Shown here in pieces: positions 7,634 through 17,181 of a DNA stretch of 48,486 nt. This stretch comes from a delta proteobacterium MLS_D (lineage in GTDB: Bacteria; Desulfobacterota; Syntrophia; Syntrophales; UBA2210). Within the stretch, counting starts at the first letter, position 1. Every line of letters starts with the position of its first letter. The stretch is from positions 1 through 48,486 of the forward strand of contig LQBH01000006.1 of NCBI GenBank assembly GCA_002030015.1, written 5' to 3'. The translations under genes and the position numbers were made by a program. The notes under the pieces were generated by a model that was given only the letters and a program-made list of their open reading frames with translations, was not told the DNA's origin and made no database searches.

Positions 7634-8959
7634 ATGGAACGCTTCTTCTCTTCTCATTCATGGCCCCGGGCCATCATTCATATCGACGCCGACGCCTTTT
7701 TCACCTCCTGCGAAGAGGCGGTTCACCCGGAACTCCGGGGCAGGCCCGTCGTCACGGGCGGAGAACGGGGCATCGTGGCCTGCGCCAGCTACACCGCCAA
7801 GCGGCTGGGCGTCGCGCGGGGCGTTCCGCTTCACCGGGCCCGGGTTATCTGTCCCGACCTGGTCGTTCTTCCTTCCGATTATGAAACCTACAGCCTCTTC
7901 TCGCGTCGGATGTTCGCGATCCTGCGCCGCTTTACGCCCCAGGTTGAAGAATATTCAATCGACGAGGCCTTCGCCGACGTAACCGGCATGCGGCGGGTGC
8001 TCCGGGGATCCTATGAAAGGATAGCCGAAACCATCAAGAACACCGTGGCCCGTGAACTGGGCCTGAGCGTTTCCCTGGGTCTCAGCGTCAGCAAAGTACT
8101 CGCGAAAATCGCCTCGAAGTATCAGAAACCCGACGGCATAACCGTCGTGCCGGGCGGCGCCATCGAATCGTTCCTGGCGAACCTTCCGGTGGAGGCGGTC
8201 TGGGGCATTGGGCACGCCACGAGCAACTACCTGAACAAAATTACTATTCGGACGGCTTTGGATTTCGCCTCTCTTTCCGAAGCGCGGGTGAAACGCGAAT
8301 TTCACAAGCCATTGAGAGACATCTGGAGCGAACTCAGGGGCGATTCAGTCTATCCTGTCATCCCCGCGGAAAAAAGCCGTTACGCGTCGATCTCCAAGAC
8401 AAAAACCTTCGCTCCCGCCCGCCGCGATCCCGATTACCTGTTCGCTCAGTTGTTCCGAAATCTCGAGTCAGCCTGCATCAAGGCGCGCCGGTACCGGCTT
8501 TCTCCCCGTAGAATCGCGCTTTTTCTCAAAACACAGGATTTCCGGGTCTCCGGAACTGACGCCCGGCTGAACCGGCCTTCAGCCCTGCCCCTCGAGTACA
8601 CCGATCTCATCGAGGAACTGTTCCGTGAACTGTACAAGCCTGGAATCCGCTATCGTTCGACGGGCGTGGTTCTTCTCGACCTTGTTCCGGACACTACCGT
8701 CCAGTACGATCTTTTCGAAGACACCCTGCGAGCCGAACGTGTGAAACGGCTCTACACGGCCGCGGACCATCTTGCCGGAAAGTTCGGCAAGCACACCGTC
8801 TACCTGGGAGGTTCCCACCCGTTGCAGCGCCAGGGAACGGGGAAACGGGGAAACCCCACGGCGCGTGCGGCGACCCGCCTGCCGGGTGAAACCGCCAGAA
8901 AACACCTGGGATTCGCCCTTTTTTACCTGGCGGAAACGGACGATGAGGAAACGGAGTAA
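7634..8959 (+). CDS. dinB: DNA polymerase IV (Y-family translesion polymerase)
   Basis: A 441-residue error-prone polymerase that copies past DNA lesions. The palm aspartate is in IIHIDADAFFTSCEEAV (Asp18), and the second acidic pair is in YSIDEAF (Asp110, Glu111). Helix-hairpin-helix DNA-binding sequence follows (VSKVLAKIASKYQKPDG, then AVWGIGHATSNYL). A QYDLF clamp-binding-like motif occurs near residue 357, followed by a C-terminal extension of roughly 80 residues, longer than in E. coli DinB. The gene is monocistronic, behind a TTGACA promoter with an embedded LexA-like operator, so DNA-damage induction is likely. Confidence 0.92.
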   Translation: MERFFSSHSWPRAIIHIDADAFFTSCEEAVHPELRGRPVVTGGERGIVACASYTAKRLGVARGVPLHRARVICPDLVVLPSDYETYSLFSRRMFAILRRFTPQVEEYSIDEAFADVTGMRRVLRGSYERIAETIKNTVARELGLSVSLGLSVSKVLAKIASKYQKPDGITVVPGGAIESFLANLPVEAVWGIGHATSNYLNKITIRTALDFASLSEARVKREFHKPLRDIWSELRGDSVYPVIPAEKSRYASISKTKTFAPARRDPDYLFAQLFRNLESACIKARRYRLSPRRIALFLKTQDFRVSGTDARLNRPSALPLEYTDLIEELFRELYKPGIRYRSTGVVLLDLVPDTTVQYDLFEDTLRAERVKRLYTAADHLAGKFGKHTVYLGGSHPLQRQGTGKRGNPTARAATRLPGETARKHLGFALFYLAETDDEETE

Positions 8960-8993
8960 CTCGTCCTTCCGCAGACCAACCGATTCAGGACTT

Positions 8994-9529
8994 CCCAAAT
9001 CCGCGATTGGTTTAGCCTGTTCATGGTACGGACAGTTCAACACCCTGTTAATTCGGCACTATATGTGCTGTCCAATGAACATTCAGACCACACCATCAAA
9101 GATGCTGCAATGACAGATCAAGCTGAATCATCCATGAACCACCCCACCTCGAAAGAGGAAGCACCCCCTCCCCTTCATCCCCTCCCTCCAGGGGAGGGGA
9201 AAAAACTTTTTACGGGATCAGCACATCTCTTCAGGAAGAGGGAAAATACGATATGAACTGCCCCTCCGGAAAGGTGAACTACCCGGGGCGATTCGGTCAC
9301 GCAAAAGTCTCAAGATGGAATCACCCTCTCCCTTCAAGGGAGATGGCTAGGGTGAGTGGTGAAAGAATAATGTTATTACAGGTCGTTAAATATCCCCTTC
9401 CCTCCGGGGGAGGGGACAGAGAAAATGCGGCCCATCGCCATAGCCTCCAGCTTCTTTATTATATTCTTCGACTTTTTATAGTGATGACTCGATAACGTGT
9501 TCTACAGAAAAGCAATCGCGGATTTTGGG
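8994..9529 (+). mobile_element. MITE-like element, copy 1 (536 bp, TIRs, 7-bp direct repeats)
   Basis: The stretch is bounded by inverted ends: CCCAAATCCGCGATTG (8994-9009) and CAATCGCGGATTTTGGG (9513-9529), complementary except for one extra base. Immediately outside, AGGACTT occurs at 8987-8993 and again at 9530-9536, which fits a 7-bp target duplication. No convincing gene lies inside, so it would be non-autonomous. The first ~210 bp and the last ~80 bp are clearly related to 30496-31047. Internal structure includes a hairpin CCCCTCCC/GGGAGGGG (9179-9199) and a second palindromic unit around 9322-9360 with CACCCT/AGGGTG arms. It fills most of the dinB-cupin gap (8960-9632); nothing else is seen there except a TTGACA hexamer at 9544-9549. 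Confidence 0.75.
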
Positions 9530-9632
9530 AGGACTTTCCTTCCTTGACAGTTTTGAACGCTTCCTGTTACTCTGCGTCGATCTTGCGCCGTAGCGGTGAC
9601 AGAGTGGCATTGAACCGGGAGAAAAAACCATC

Positions 9633-10301
9633 ATGGACGACAAACCAAAGAAACTCGACGATTTCTGCCGGGACTGCTCGGAGGGACTTGCCGGTCTTGA
9701 GGACAACGACGCGCGCATTGCTTTCGTGACATCCATTTTCGAGCCGCTGCTTGCAGACACGCCGCTTTTCAGGGAAATTCTTGAAAACGTGCTTGAAGGA
9801 CACCCTTACCCTGATGTCCGACATCCCACCATGTTCGACAACGAGTTGATACTCCATCTCGATCCTGCGGGCAGGTTTTCCCTGCGTATGTTTCTCTGGC
9901 CGCCCGGAAGTTTCGATCCGGTCCATGATCACAATTCGTGGGGTGTTATCGGACCCGTTAATGGCAGACTCAAGGTCCGTGACTTCCGGCACCGCGATGA
10001 AGACGACGCCGCTCCCGGATATTTCACCGGTGTCATGGAAATCGGGCGCCGCATCATCCTGCCGGGCATGTCCTACCGGGTTCTTCCCCTGAACGAGGGT
10101 ATCCACCAGACGGGAAACCCCACCGATGCAACGGTGATCCAGGTGAGCATATACGGCAAGAAACAAAGTGACAGACCGTACATTAATATTTATGACGAAG
10201 CGTCGGGAAGAATATACCCGTTGTACAGCCCCCCGGTGCGGAAACGCATGCTTGCAGAACTGGCCCTGGAAGCACTGGCAGCAGAAATACCGTCGACCTG
10301 A
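9633..10301 (+). CDS. Cysteine-dioxygenase-like cupin (thiol dioxygenase family candidate)
   Basis: A 222-residue protein of the double-stranded beta-helix (cupin) superfamily, close to the cysteine dioxygenase type I group. The metal-binding pair is seen in PVHDHNSWGVIGPVNG (His-x-His, about residues 98-100), and a third histidine in LNEGIHQTGNP (about residue 153), the 3-His facial triad expected for a non-haem iron dioxygenase. It would oxidise a thiol such as cysteine to a sulfinate; the exact substrate cannot be read from the sequence. It stands alone between a mobile-like element and the convergent atp operon. A TTGACA at 9544-9549 may be its -35, though no good -10 follows. Confidence 0.72.
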   Translation: MDDKPKKLDDFCRDCSEGLAGLEDNDARIAFVTSIFEPLLADTPLFREILENVLEGHPYPDVRHPTMFDNELILHLDPAGRFSLRMFLWPPGSFDPVHDHNSWGVIGPVNGRLKVRDFRHRDEDDAAPGYFTGVMEIGRRIILPGMSYRVLPLNEGIHQTGNPTDATVIQVSIYGKKQSDRPYINIYDEASGRIYPLYSPPVRKRMLAELALEALAAEIPST

Positions 10302-10321
10302 ATTCTCGCGACGGCACGCCA

Positions 10322-10362
10322 CAAAAAACCGGCGGTGAAAGTTTCTCTTTCGTTACCGCCGG
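10322..10362 (-). terminator. Rho-independent terminator of the atp operon
   Basis: Read on the minus strand, an 8-bp GC stem CCGGCGGT/ACCGCCGG (10355-10362 with 10329-10336) is extended by a CTTTC/GAAAG inner helix across a 3-base bulge. It is followed by six T residues (10328-10323). It lies 33 bases beyond the atpC stop. The hairpin may also stop plus-strand transcripts from the convergent cupin gene, but no T-run follows on that side. Confidence 0.8.
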
Positions 10363-10395
10363 CATTCGCGATTGATTCCGCTTTCTTGTTCCCGT

Positions 10396-10803
10396 TCAGC
10401 CTTTTTCCGAAACCTTGAGCCTGATATCGGCCATTTCCAGCTCTGCCTGGAGTTTCTCGACCTCACTGTCGTCCTTTGCGAGACCGGCCAGCTTATTCTC
10501 CACTTCTTCTTTCCGCCGTTTTACCTTGTCAGCGTCGATCCTGTCCGATCGCTCGCACGTTTCGACGAGAAGCGTCACCCGTTCGCTCGTCACCTCGGCG
10601 TACCCTTCGCCGACGGCGTAAAAGAGTTCCCTTCCGCCTCGGTGAAAATGCAGTTCTCCGGGTCTTACGGCGCTGAGCATCGGGGCGTGACCTATCAGAA
10701 CGCCGAAGGCACCCTCTTCACCGGGAATATATACATCCTCGACTTCTTTGCCGAATACCATCTCTTCAGGCGTCACGATTTCGAGCATCAACTCATCAGC
10801 CAT
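10396..10803 (-). CDS. atpC: ATP synthase F1 epsilon subunit
   Basis: A 135-residue protein: an N-terminal beta-sandwich (MLEIVTPEEMVFGKEVEDVYIPGEEGAFGVL) with the GHAPMLSAVRPGEL signature, and a C-terminal helical hairpin rich in charged residues (DADKVKRRKEEVENKL). It links the rotor to the catalytic head and regulates ATPase activity. It is the last gene of the operon, 24 bases after atpD, and is followed by a terminator. Confidence 0.93.
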   Translation of the reverse strand: MADELMLEIVTPEEMVFGKEVEDVYIPGEEGAFGVLIGHAPMLSAVRPGELHFHRGGRELFYAVGEGYAEVTSERVTLLVETCERSDRIDADKVKRRKEEVENKLAGLAKDDSEVEKLQAELEMADIRLKVSEKG

Positions 10804-10827
10804 GAATACGTCCTCCCACCGGCTTTC

Positions 10828-12267
<1,440 letters not shown>

Positions 12268-12289
12268 TTATTATTTTTTTCATTCCGGG

Positions 12290-13165
12290 CTATGATGATT
12301 TCGCCAACGCTTCCGTGCCGCCCACGATATCCATGAGTTCGGCGGTGATGGCTGCCTGCCGCGCCTTGTTGAATTGCAGGGTCAGGTTTTCTATCATCTC
12401 CTCGCAGCTGCTCGACGCGTTTTCCATGGCCACCATTCGTGCGCCGTGCTCCCCGGCGGACGTTTCCAGAAGGCCGTTAAATATCTGCACCTTGATGTAC
12501 ATGGGGATGAGGCGCGCAAAAAGCACTTCATCCGACGGCTCGTATATGTAATCGCCGAAAACGGATTCACCCTCGTTCAGGTCTTCTGCCACAAGTGGGA
12601 GCAGACGGACTATTTTCGGTTTCTGGGATGCCACGTTCTTGAATTCATTATAAATTATGTACAGCTCATCGTATTCGGCTTCTTCAAAGGAAAAAATCAC
12701 CTCGTTTCCGATCTCGACGGCGAGATCCATGGTGAATTTTCCGAGCACGTCAATGTAGTGCCCCGCCATGGTCGTCCTGCGCCTGAAGTGGTCCCTTCCC
12801 TTTTTACCCACAGCCACGAGGGAAATCTCTTTCTCTTCTCTTTTCAGGGAACGTGTGAATTCCTCGGCGGCCTTGATCACGTTCGTGTTGAACCCGCCGC
12901 ACAGCCCCTTGTCCGACGTCATGAGTATGATTTTTACACGTTTCGGCTCCCGGATGGCCAGAAGCGGGTTTGCGCTGGACTGCATCTCCGAAGCCAGGCT
13001 CTGAAGAACTTCCATCACCTTGGACGCGTAGGGCCGGAAATTTTCCATGCGCGTCTGGGCGTTCTTGAGCTTCGAGGCCGCCACCATGTTCATCGCCCTG
13101 GTAATCTGCTTCGTCTTCTCGACGGCCTGGGTTTTTCTCCTGATATCCCTTAATGATTCAGCCAT
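12290..13165 (-). CDS. atpG: ATP synthase F1 gamma subunit
   Basis: The 291-residue central-stalk rotor subunit. The N-terminal helix (LRDIRRKTQAVEKTKQITRAMNMVAASKL) and C-terminal helix (RQAAITAELMDIVGGTEAL) are the conserved coiled-coil that rotates inside the alpha/beta ring. The middle holds the Rossmann-like domain with SDKGLCGGFN (about residues 83-92). It begins 44 bases after atpA behind an AAGGAGAG ribosome-binding site. Confidence 0.95.
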   Translation of the reverse strand: MAESLRDIRRKTQAVEKTKQITRAMNMVAASKLKNAQTRMENFRPYASKVMEVLQSLASEMQSSANPLLAIREPKRVKIILMTSDKGLCGGFNTNVIKAAEEFTRSLKREEKEISLVAVGKKGRDHFRRRTTMAGHYIDVLGKFTMDLAVEIGNEVIFSFEEAEYDELYIIYNEFKNVASQKPKIVRLLPLVAEDLNEGESVFGDYIYEPSDEVLFARLIPMYIKVQIFNGLLETSAGEHGARMVAMENASSSCEEMIENLTLQFNKARQAAITAELMDIVGGTEALAKSS

Positions 13166-13209
13166 TACTACATGCTCTCCTTATCACGGACGGCGCGTCG
13201 CCCCTGTTT

Positions 13210-14724
13210 TCAGGCCGCCGCGAAAACCGTATCAAACGCTGCCAGTATTTCTCTCAGCTTCGTCTCTATCTCGTCGTCGATCACCTGTTTTTCTTCCAGC
13301 TGGGAGAGAATCGTTTCATGTTTACTGGCAATGAAGCTCAGAAGCTGAGTTTCGTAGTCCCCGATCTGGTCCACCTCGTGTTTGTCGAGGTATCCACGGA
13401 CCGCCGCGTAGAGAACGACTACTTCCTGCGCCAGTGTCATGGGACGATACTGCGGCTGCTTCAGGATTTCCACGAGACGGGCGCCGCGCTCAAGCTGCGC
13501 CTGAGTTGCCTTGTCAAGATCGCTGCCGAACTGCGCGAAGGAAGCCAGTTCACGGTACTGGGCCAGGTCCAGTTTCATCGTTCCGGCCACCTGCTTCATG
13601 GCCTTGACCTGCGCAGCGCCGCCCACGCGGGAAACGGAAAGCCCCACATTGATGGCCGGCCTTACGCCCGAATAAAAGAGATCGGGTTCGAGGTAAACCT
13701 GCCCGTCGGTAATGGAAATAACGTTCGTTGGAATAAAGGCCGACACGTCTCCCGCCTGTGTTTCAATGATGGGGAGAGCCGTCAGGGATCCGGCGCCCAG
13801 GTCGTCGTTCAGCTTGGCGGCCCGTTCCAGCAGGCGGGAGTGATTATAGAAAATGTCACCAGGAAAAGCCTCACGGCCGGGCGGACGCCTGAGGAGCAGT
13901 GAGATCTGACGGTACGCCACAGCCTGTTTCGACAGATCATCGTATATAATAAGGGCGTCCTGGCCGTTATCTCTGAAATATTCGCCTATACTGCATCCGG
14001 CAAAAGCGGCGATGTACTGGAGCGTCCCGGGATCGCTGGCGGAAGCCGATACGACGCAGGTATAATCCATTGCGTCGTTCTGACGCAACGACTCGACGAC
14101 CTGCGCCACGGTAGACTTTTTCTGGCCGATAGCCACGTAAATGCATTTGACGCCGGTGGTCTTCTGCCTGATGATTGCGTCGACACAGATTGCCGTTTTC
14201 CCGATCTGCCGATCACCAATGATCAATTCGCGCTGCCCTCTGCCGATGGGCGTCATGGCGTCGATCGCCTTGAGACCGGTGTACATCGGTTGATTGACTG
14301 GCTGACGTTGAATAACACCCGGCGCCACCATTTCGATGAGTCGGAATTCCTTCGCCTCGATTGGTCCCTTGCCGTCAAGAGGCTGTCCCGTCGCATCGAT
14401 GACACGGCCCAGAACCTCCTCGCCGATGGGAATCTGGGCGATCTTCGATGTCCTCTTGACAATGTCACCTTCCTTGATATGGGTATCGTTACCCAGAATG
14501 GCCACGCCAACGTTGTCCCGTTCCAGGTTCAAGACCATTCCCAGAATTCCACCGGGAAATTCGAGAAGCTCCATGGCCATGGCGTTTTCCACGCCGTAGA
14601 CTCTGGCGATGCCGTCCCCGACCGAAAGTACCGTGCCGGTTTCGCTTATATCAAGCTTTCTCTCGTATTCCTTGATCTGTTTCGAGATTATCTGAGTTAT
14701 TTCTTCCGCCCTGATCGCCTGCAT
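13210..14724 (-). CDS. atpA: ATP synthase F1 alpha subunit
   Basis: The 504-residue regulatory subunit of the F1 hexamer. The Walker A is GDRQIGKTA (about residues 169-177); [31 protein letters not shown] covers the Walker B and the catalytic-site region. The N-terminus ([14 protein letters not shown]) is the delta-contacting helix. The start codon directly abuts the atpH stop, so translation is probably coupled. Confidence 0.97.
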   Translation of the reverse strand: MQAIRAEEITQIISKQIKEYERKLDISETGTVLSVGDGIARVYGVENAMAMELLEFPGGILGMVLNLERDNVGVAILGNDTHIKEGDIVKRTSKIAQIPIGEEVLGRVIDATGQPLDGKGPIEAKEFRLIEMVAPGVIQRQPVNQPMYTGLKAIDAMTPIGRGQRELIIGDRQIGKTAICVDAIIRQKTTGVKCIYVAIGQKKSTVAQVVESLRQNDAMDYTCVVSASASDPGTLQYIAAFAGCSIGEYFRDNGQDALIIYDDLSKQAVAYRQISLLLRRPPGREAFPGDIFYNHSRLLERAAKLNDDLGAGSLTALPIIETQAGDVSAFIPTNVISITDGQVYLEPDLFYSGVRPAINVGLSVSRVGGAAQVKAMKQVAGTMKLDLAQYRELASFAQFGSDLDKATQAQLERGARLVEILKQPQYRPMTLAQEVVVLYAAVRGYLDKHEVDQIGDYETQLLSFIASKHETILSQLEEKQVIDDEIETKLREILAAFDTVFAAA

Positions 14725-15270
14725 CTACATCTCCTCCCTTATGAGTTCCCTTATACTCGCCAGTTGCGTCTTGACGCTTCCGTCATAGAGGGTGTCTCCC
14801 ACGGCGATGACAACACCGCCCAGAAGTGAACGATCGTCTTCAACGGTCATTTCCACGTTCTTTCCGGTCATTTCCGCGAGACGCGCCGTCAGTTTATCCA
14901 CTGTTTCCCCGGTGAGGGGGAAGGCGCTTTTCACTTTCACGCGCACCTTGTTCATGAGTTCATCCAGGTAGTTTCTGAAACAGGCCTCCACTTCGAGAAG
15001 AATATCTATCCGCCGTTTATCGACAAGAAGATTCAGGAAATTCGCCGTCATGCCCGATATTTTCATCTTGGCGAGTATTTCATTCAGGACGGCTTTCTTT
15101 TCTTGCGCATCGAAAATCGGATTGGCGAAAAATTCCAGGAGGTTTCTATTGTCCCGCAGTGTCCGTGAAAAGCTCGACAGCTCGTTGTATATCTCTTCAA
15201 CCGCGCCTTCTTCGGAGGCGAGCTGGAAGAGTGCCCTGGCGTATCGCTTCGCAATTTCGCTTCCAATCAA
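14725..15270 (-). CDS. atpH: ATP synthase F1 delta subunit (OSCP)
   Basis: A 181-residue peripheral-stalk subunit that joins the b stalk to the top of F1. The N-terminal helical domain includes AKRYARALFQLASEEGAVEEI (about residues 7-27), and the C-terminal domain has VEMTVEDDRSLLGGVVIAVGDTLYDGSVK, the usual OSCP ending. It overlaps atpF by four bases and abuts atpA. Length is normal. Confidence 0.93.
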   Translation of the reverse strand: MIGSEIAKRYARALFQLASEEGAVEEIYNELSSFSRTLRDNRNLLEFFANPIFDAQEKKAVLNEILAKMKISGMTANFLNLLVDKRRIDILLEVEACFRNYLDELMNKVRVKVKSAFPLTGETVDKLTARLAEMTGKNVEMTVEDDRSLLGGVVIAVGDTLYDGSVKTQLASIRELIREEM

Positions 15271-15830
15271 TTTCGGGTCACCATCCTGTTCAAGAAATCG
15301 TTGACCATCGCTTCATGGTCTTTTTCGCTGATGTTCTCTCTGAGTAGTTCCTCGGCCATTTCAACCGACAGTTTCGTTGCTTCTTCCTTGAGATCGGAAA
15401 CGGCCTTTTTAAATTCCTGGTCAATCCGCGCCCCGGCGTCTTCCTTCATCTTCTCGGCCGTCGTCTCGGCGGCCCGAATAATTTTTTCTTTATCGGCGGC
15501 ACCCTGGGCCCGTATCATCTCTGAAATTTCCCTGATCTCCTCGGAAGCCTTCTCGAGGCGCTCGTTGTATTCTTCGAGCTTTTCCCGCGCCTCGTCGCGC
15601 AGGCGCTCCGCCTCTTCAATGGATAGTTTTATTTCCTCGCGGCGTCCGACGAAATAGCCCCGGATCGCCCTGTTGCCGAGCAGGTAAATAACCACGGCGA
15701 AAACAGAGAAGTTAAAAAACCGCCATGCTAAATTCATCATCTGTCCGCCGTGGCCGTCTCCTTCGCCGGATGCGAAGGCTACACCGGCCGAGAAAAGCAC
15801 CACCAGGAAGGCTGCGATGACGTGTCTCAT
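15267..15830 (-). CDS. atpF: ATP synthase Fo b subunit with signal-peptide-like N-terminus
   Basis: A 187-residue stalk subunit. Residues 1-21 look like a cleavable signal peptide (MRHVIAAFLVVLFSAGVAFA followed by SGEGDGHGG), preceding the membrane helix (about 35-52). A long charged coiled coil follows. An added N-terminal signal segment is seen in several deltaproteobacterial AtpF proteins; whether it is cleaved is unknown. The start overlaps the atpF' stop by four bases (ATGA), and its end overlaps atpH by four. Confidence 0.88.
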   Translation of the reverse strand: MRHVIAAFLVVLFSAGVAFASGEGDGHGGQMMNLAWRFFNFSVFAVVIYLLGNRAIRGYFVGRREEIKLSIEEAERLRDEAREKLEEYNERLEKASEEIREISEMIRAQGAADKEKIIRAAETTAEKMKEDAGARIDQEFKKAVSDLKEEATKLSVEMAEELLRENISEKDHEAMVNDFLNRMVTRN

Positions 15831-16255
15831 TGAACGCTCCTTCCCAGGACCTTTTCGGATATCTCAAGCGCGATATGCCGCGTCTGCCGGTGCAACACCT
15901 GCCGCGCCTCTTCCTTTTCGGCGGCCACCTTGGTCTTGAATCCCTGGATCATCTCGCCGACTTCCGCGCGCGCCTGTCCGATAATTTCGGTGGCCTTTTC
16001 GGTCCCTTCGTTCTTGATAGCTTCCCGCTGCTCCATGGCTTCCGCCCTGGCCCGGCGAAGATGCTCCTCATAATCGGCCACCTTCCCCTGAACTGTTTCG
16101 TCAAGTTCACGTACTTCCTCGTTGGCGTCATCAATCCGCTTCTGACGGCTATCCATAATTTTCATAATGGGCTTGTACAGAATTATATTGAGAACAAACA
16201 TCAGGACAAGGAAATTAACGACCTGGATCAGGAGAGTTTTGTCAACCTCGATCAT
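15827..16255 (-). CDS. atpF': ATP synthase Fo b' subunit
   Basis: A 142-residue second stalk subunit: one N-terminal membrane helix (LLIQVVNFLVLMFVLNIILYKPIMKIM) and a charged coiled coil. The start is placed at ATG 16255, preceded by GAGGTGG; a start five codons upstream is possible but has no better site. It is the first gene of the atp cluster here. No a (atpB) or c (atpE) gene adjoins, so the Fo channel genes must be elsewhere. Confidence 0.87.
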   Translation of the reverse strand: MIEVDKTLLIQVVNFLVLMFVLNIILYKPIMKIMDSRQKRIDDANEEVRELDETVQGKVADYEEHLRRARAEAMEQREAIKNEGTEKATEIIGQARAEVGEMIQGFKTKVAAEKEEARQVLHRQTRHIALEISEKVLGRSVQ

Positions 16256-16351
16256 CCTACCACCTCGCATCGAAACACCCGGAACCGGGAGTTGTATCGT
16301 GATTGAACCTCAATGAGCGGACCAGCGGACTACGGTGAACAAATGCGAGCT

Positions 16352-16381
16352 GTACTAACCACATGTCATTTTGGATGTCAA
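16352..16381 (-). promoter_or_regulatory. Candidate promoter of the atp operon
   Basis: A perfect minus-strand TTGACA (16381-16376) is followed after 18 bases by TAGTAC (16357-16352), a poor -10. It lies about 100 bases upstream of atpF' in the 181-base gap from the shape genes. The -35 match is convincing; the -10 is weak. Confidence 0.4.
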
Positions 16382-16436
16382 GTATTTTTTGACCGACGGT
16401 CACCGGGAAGGTGAGCGGCGAAAAGCAGTGATACCG

Positions 16437-17153
16437 CTACTCGTCAATGAAATAGTCCTTAAAAAAGAGGAGATCCCCTTCGGATGAAAAAATCCACACG
16501 GAAATACAATATGATCCCGTCATGTTCACATCGGTGAAATGCCCCCGTACTGTCTTGAAACGGGCTATATTAAAGGGATCGCCCTCTTCGATGTTCCGGG
16601 GCATGCCCGCGGACAGTGAGGTTGAAGGAAAGATCTGCCACGTATCTGAATCAAGATAATGCGGCCGGTATACGACAAAGACAAATCCGGATTTCATTTC
16701 ACCCAACGGATCGGTGTTTCTCAAAACAAACCTGAAACGGATGGTCGTGTCAACCGCTTCACGTTTGACTTCGAAATTGTCGATGGTGATATCATCTCCG
16801 TACCATTCAGCCGATACCGCGGATGCTTCTTCCTCCCTTTCTTCGTCGAAGTTCCGCAATACCAGCTGCATCGTCTCCTCCAGCTCGCGAACTTTCTCCG
16901 TCAGGTCCCGGTTCAGGTCACGGTGGAACGCAAGGGACCGGCCGGCGCTTTCGAGCTGTTGTTCCAGTTGATCCCGGGCCGCTTTCAGCTCCAGGTCGTG
17001 AAAGTAAAGCATGGCGCCGCCGACCGCAAGAATCCCGACGAACAAAATAATAAGTACTCTGAACAGTCTTCTCCTGATCTGAAAAGACGCGGTTGGTCCG
17101 TTATCGGCTATCAGGATAAGCGTCCAGTCCCTGTTTTTTTTTCGTGCAGCCAT
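16437..17153 (-). CDS. Single-pass membrane coiled-coil protein with C-terminal beta domain, unknown function
   Basis: A 238-residue protein. Order: a basic cytoplasmic N-terminus (MAARKKNRDW) with LILIADNGPTASFQIRRRLF, one transmembrane helix (about residues 30-50), a coiled coil with leucine heptads (about 50-105, LKAARDQLEQQLESAGR and LTEKVRELEETMQLVL), then a predicted beta-rich domain (about 120-238). The N-terminal half resembles the membrane-anchor and coiled-coil part of bactofilin-associated M23 peptidases, but no HxxxD or HxH zinc motif follows. The start at 17153 is preceded by AGGACGG, 28 bases after the L,D-transpeptidase stop; a longer reading would overlap that gene. It is probably co-transcribed with the shape genes. 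A 9-A tract occurs at codons 4-7. Confidence 0.72.
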   Translation of the reverse strand: MAARKKNRDWTLILIADNGPTASFQIRRRLFRVLIILFVGILAVGGAMLYFHDLELKAARDQLEQQLESAGRSLAFHRDLNRDLTEKVRELEETMQLVLRNFDEEREEEASAVSAEWYGDDITIDNFEVKREAVDTTIRFRFVLRNTDPLGEMKSGFVFVVYRPHYLDSDTWQIFPSTSLSAGMPRNIEEGDPFNIARFKTVRGHFTDVNMTGSYCISVWIFSSEGDLLFFKDYFIDE

Positions 17154-17181
17154 TATCGATTCCGTCCTGTTTCCGGGAAGA

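Noticed and set aside
9023-9495. Short open frames in the first MITE-like element
   Set aside because: They cover palindromic GC-rich repeats, have no ribosome sites and no counterpart in the second copy.
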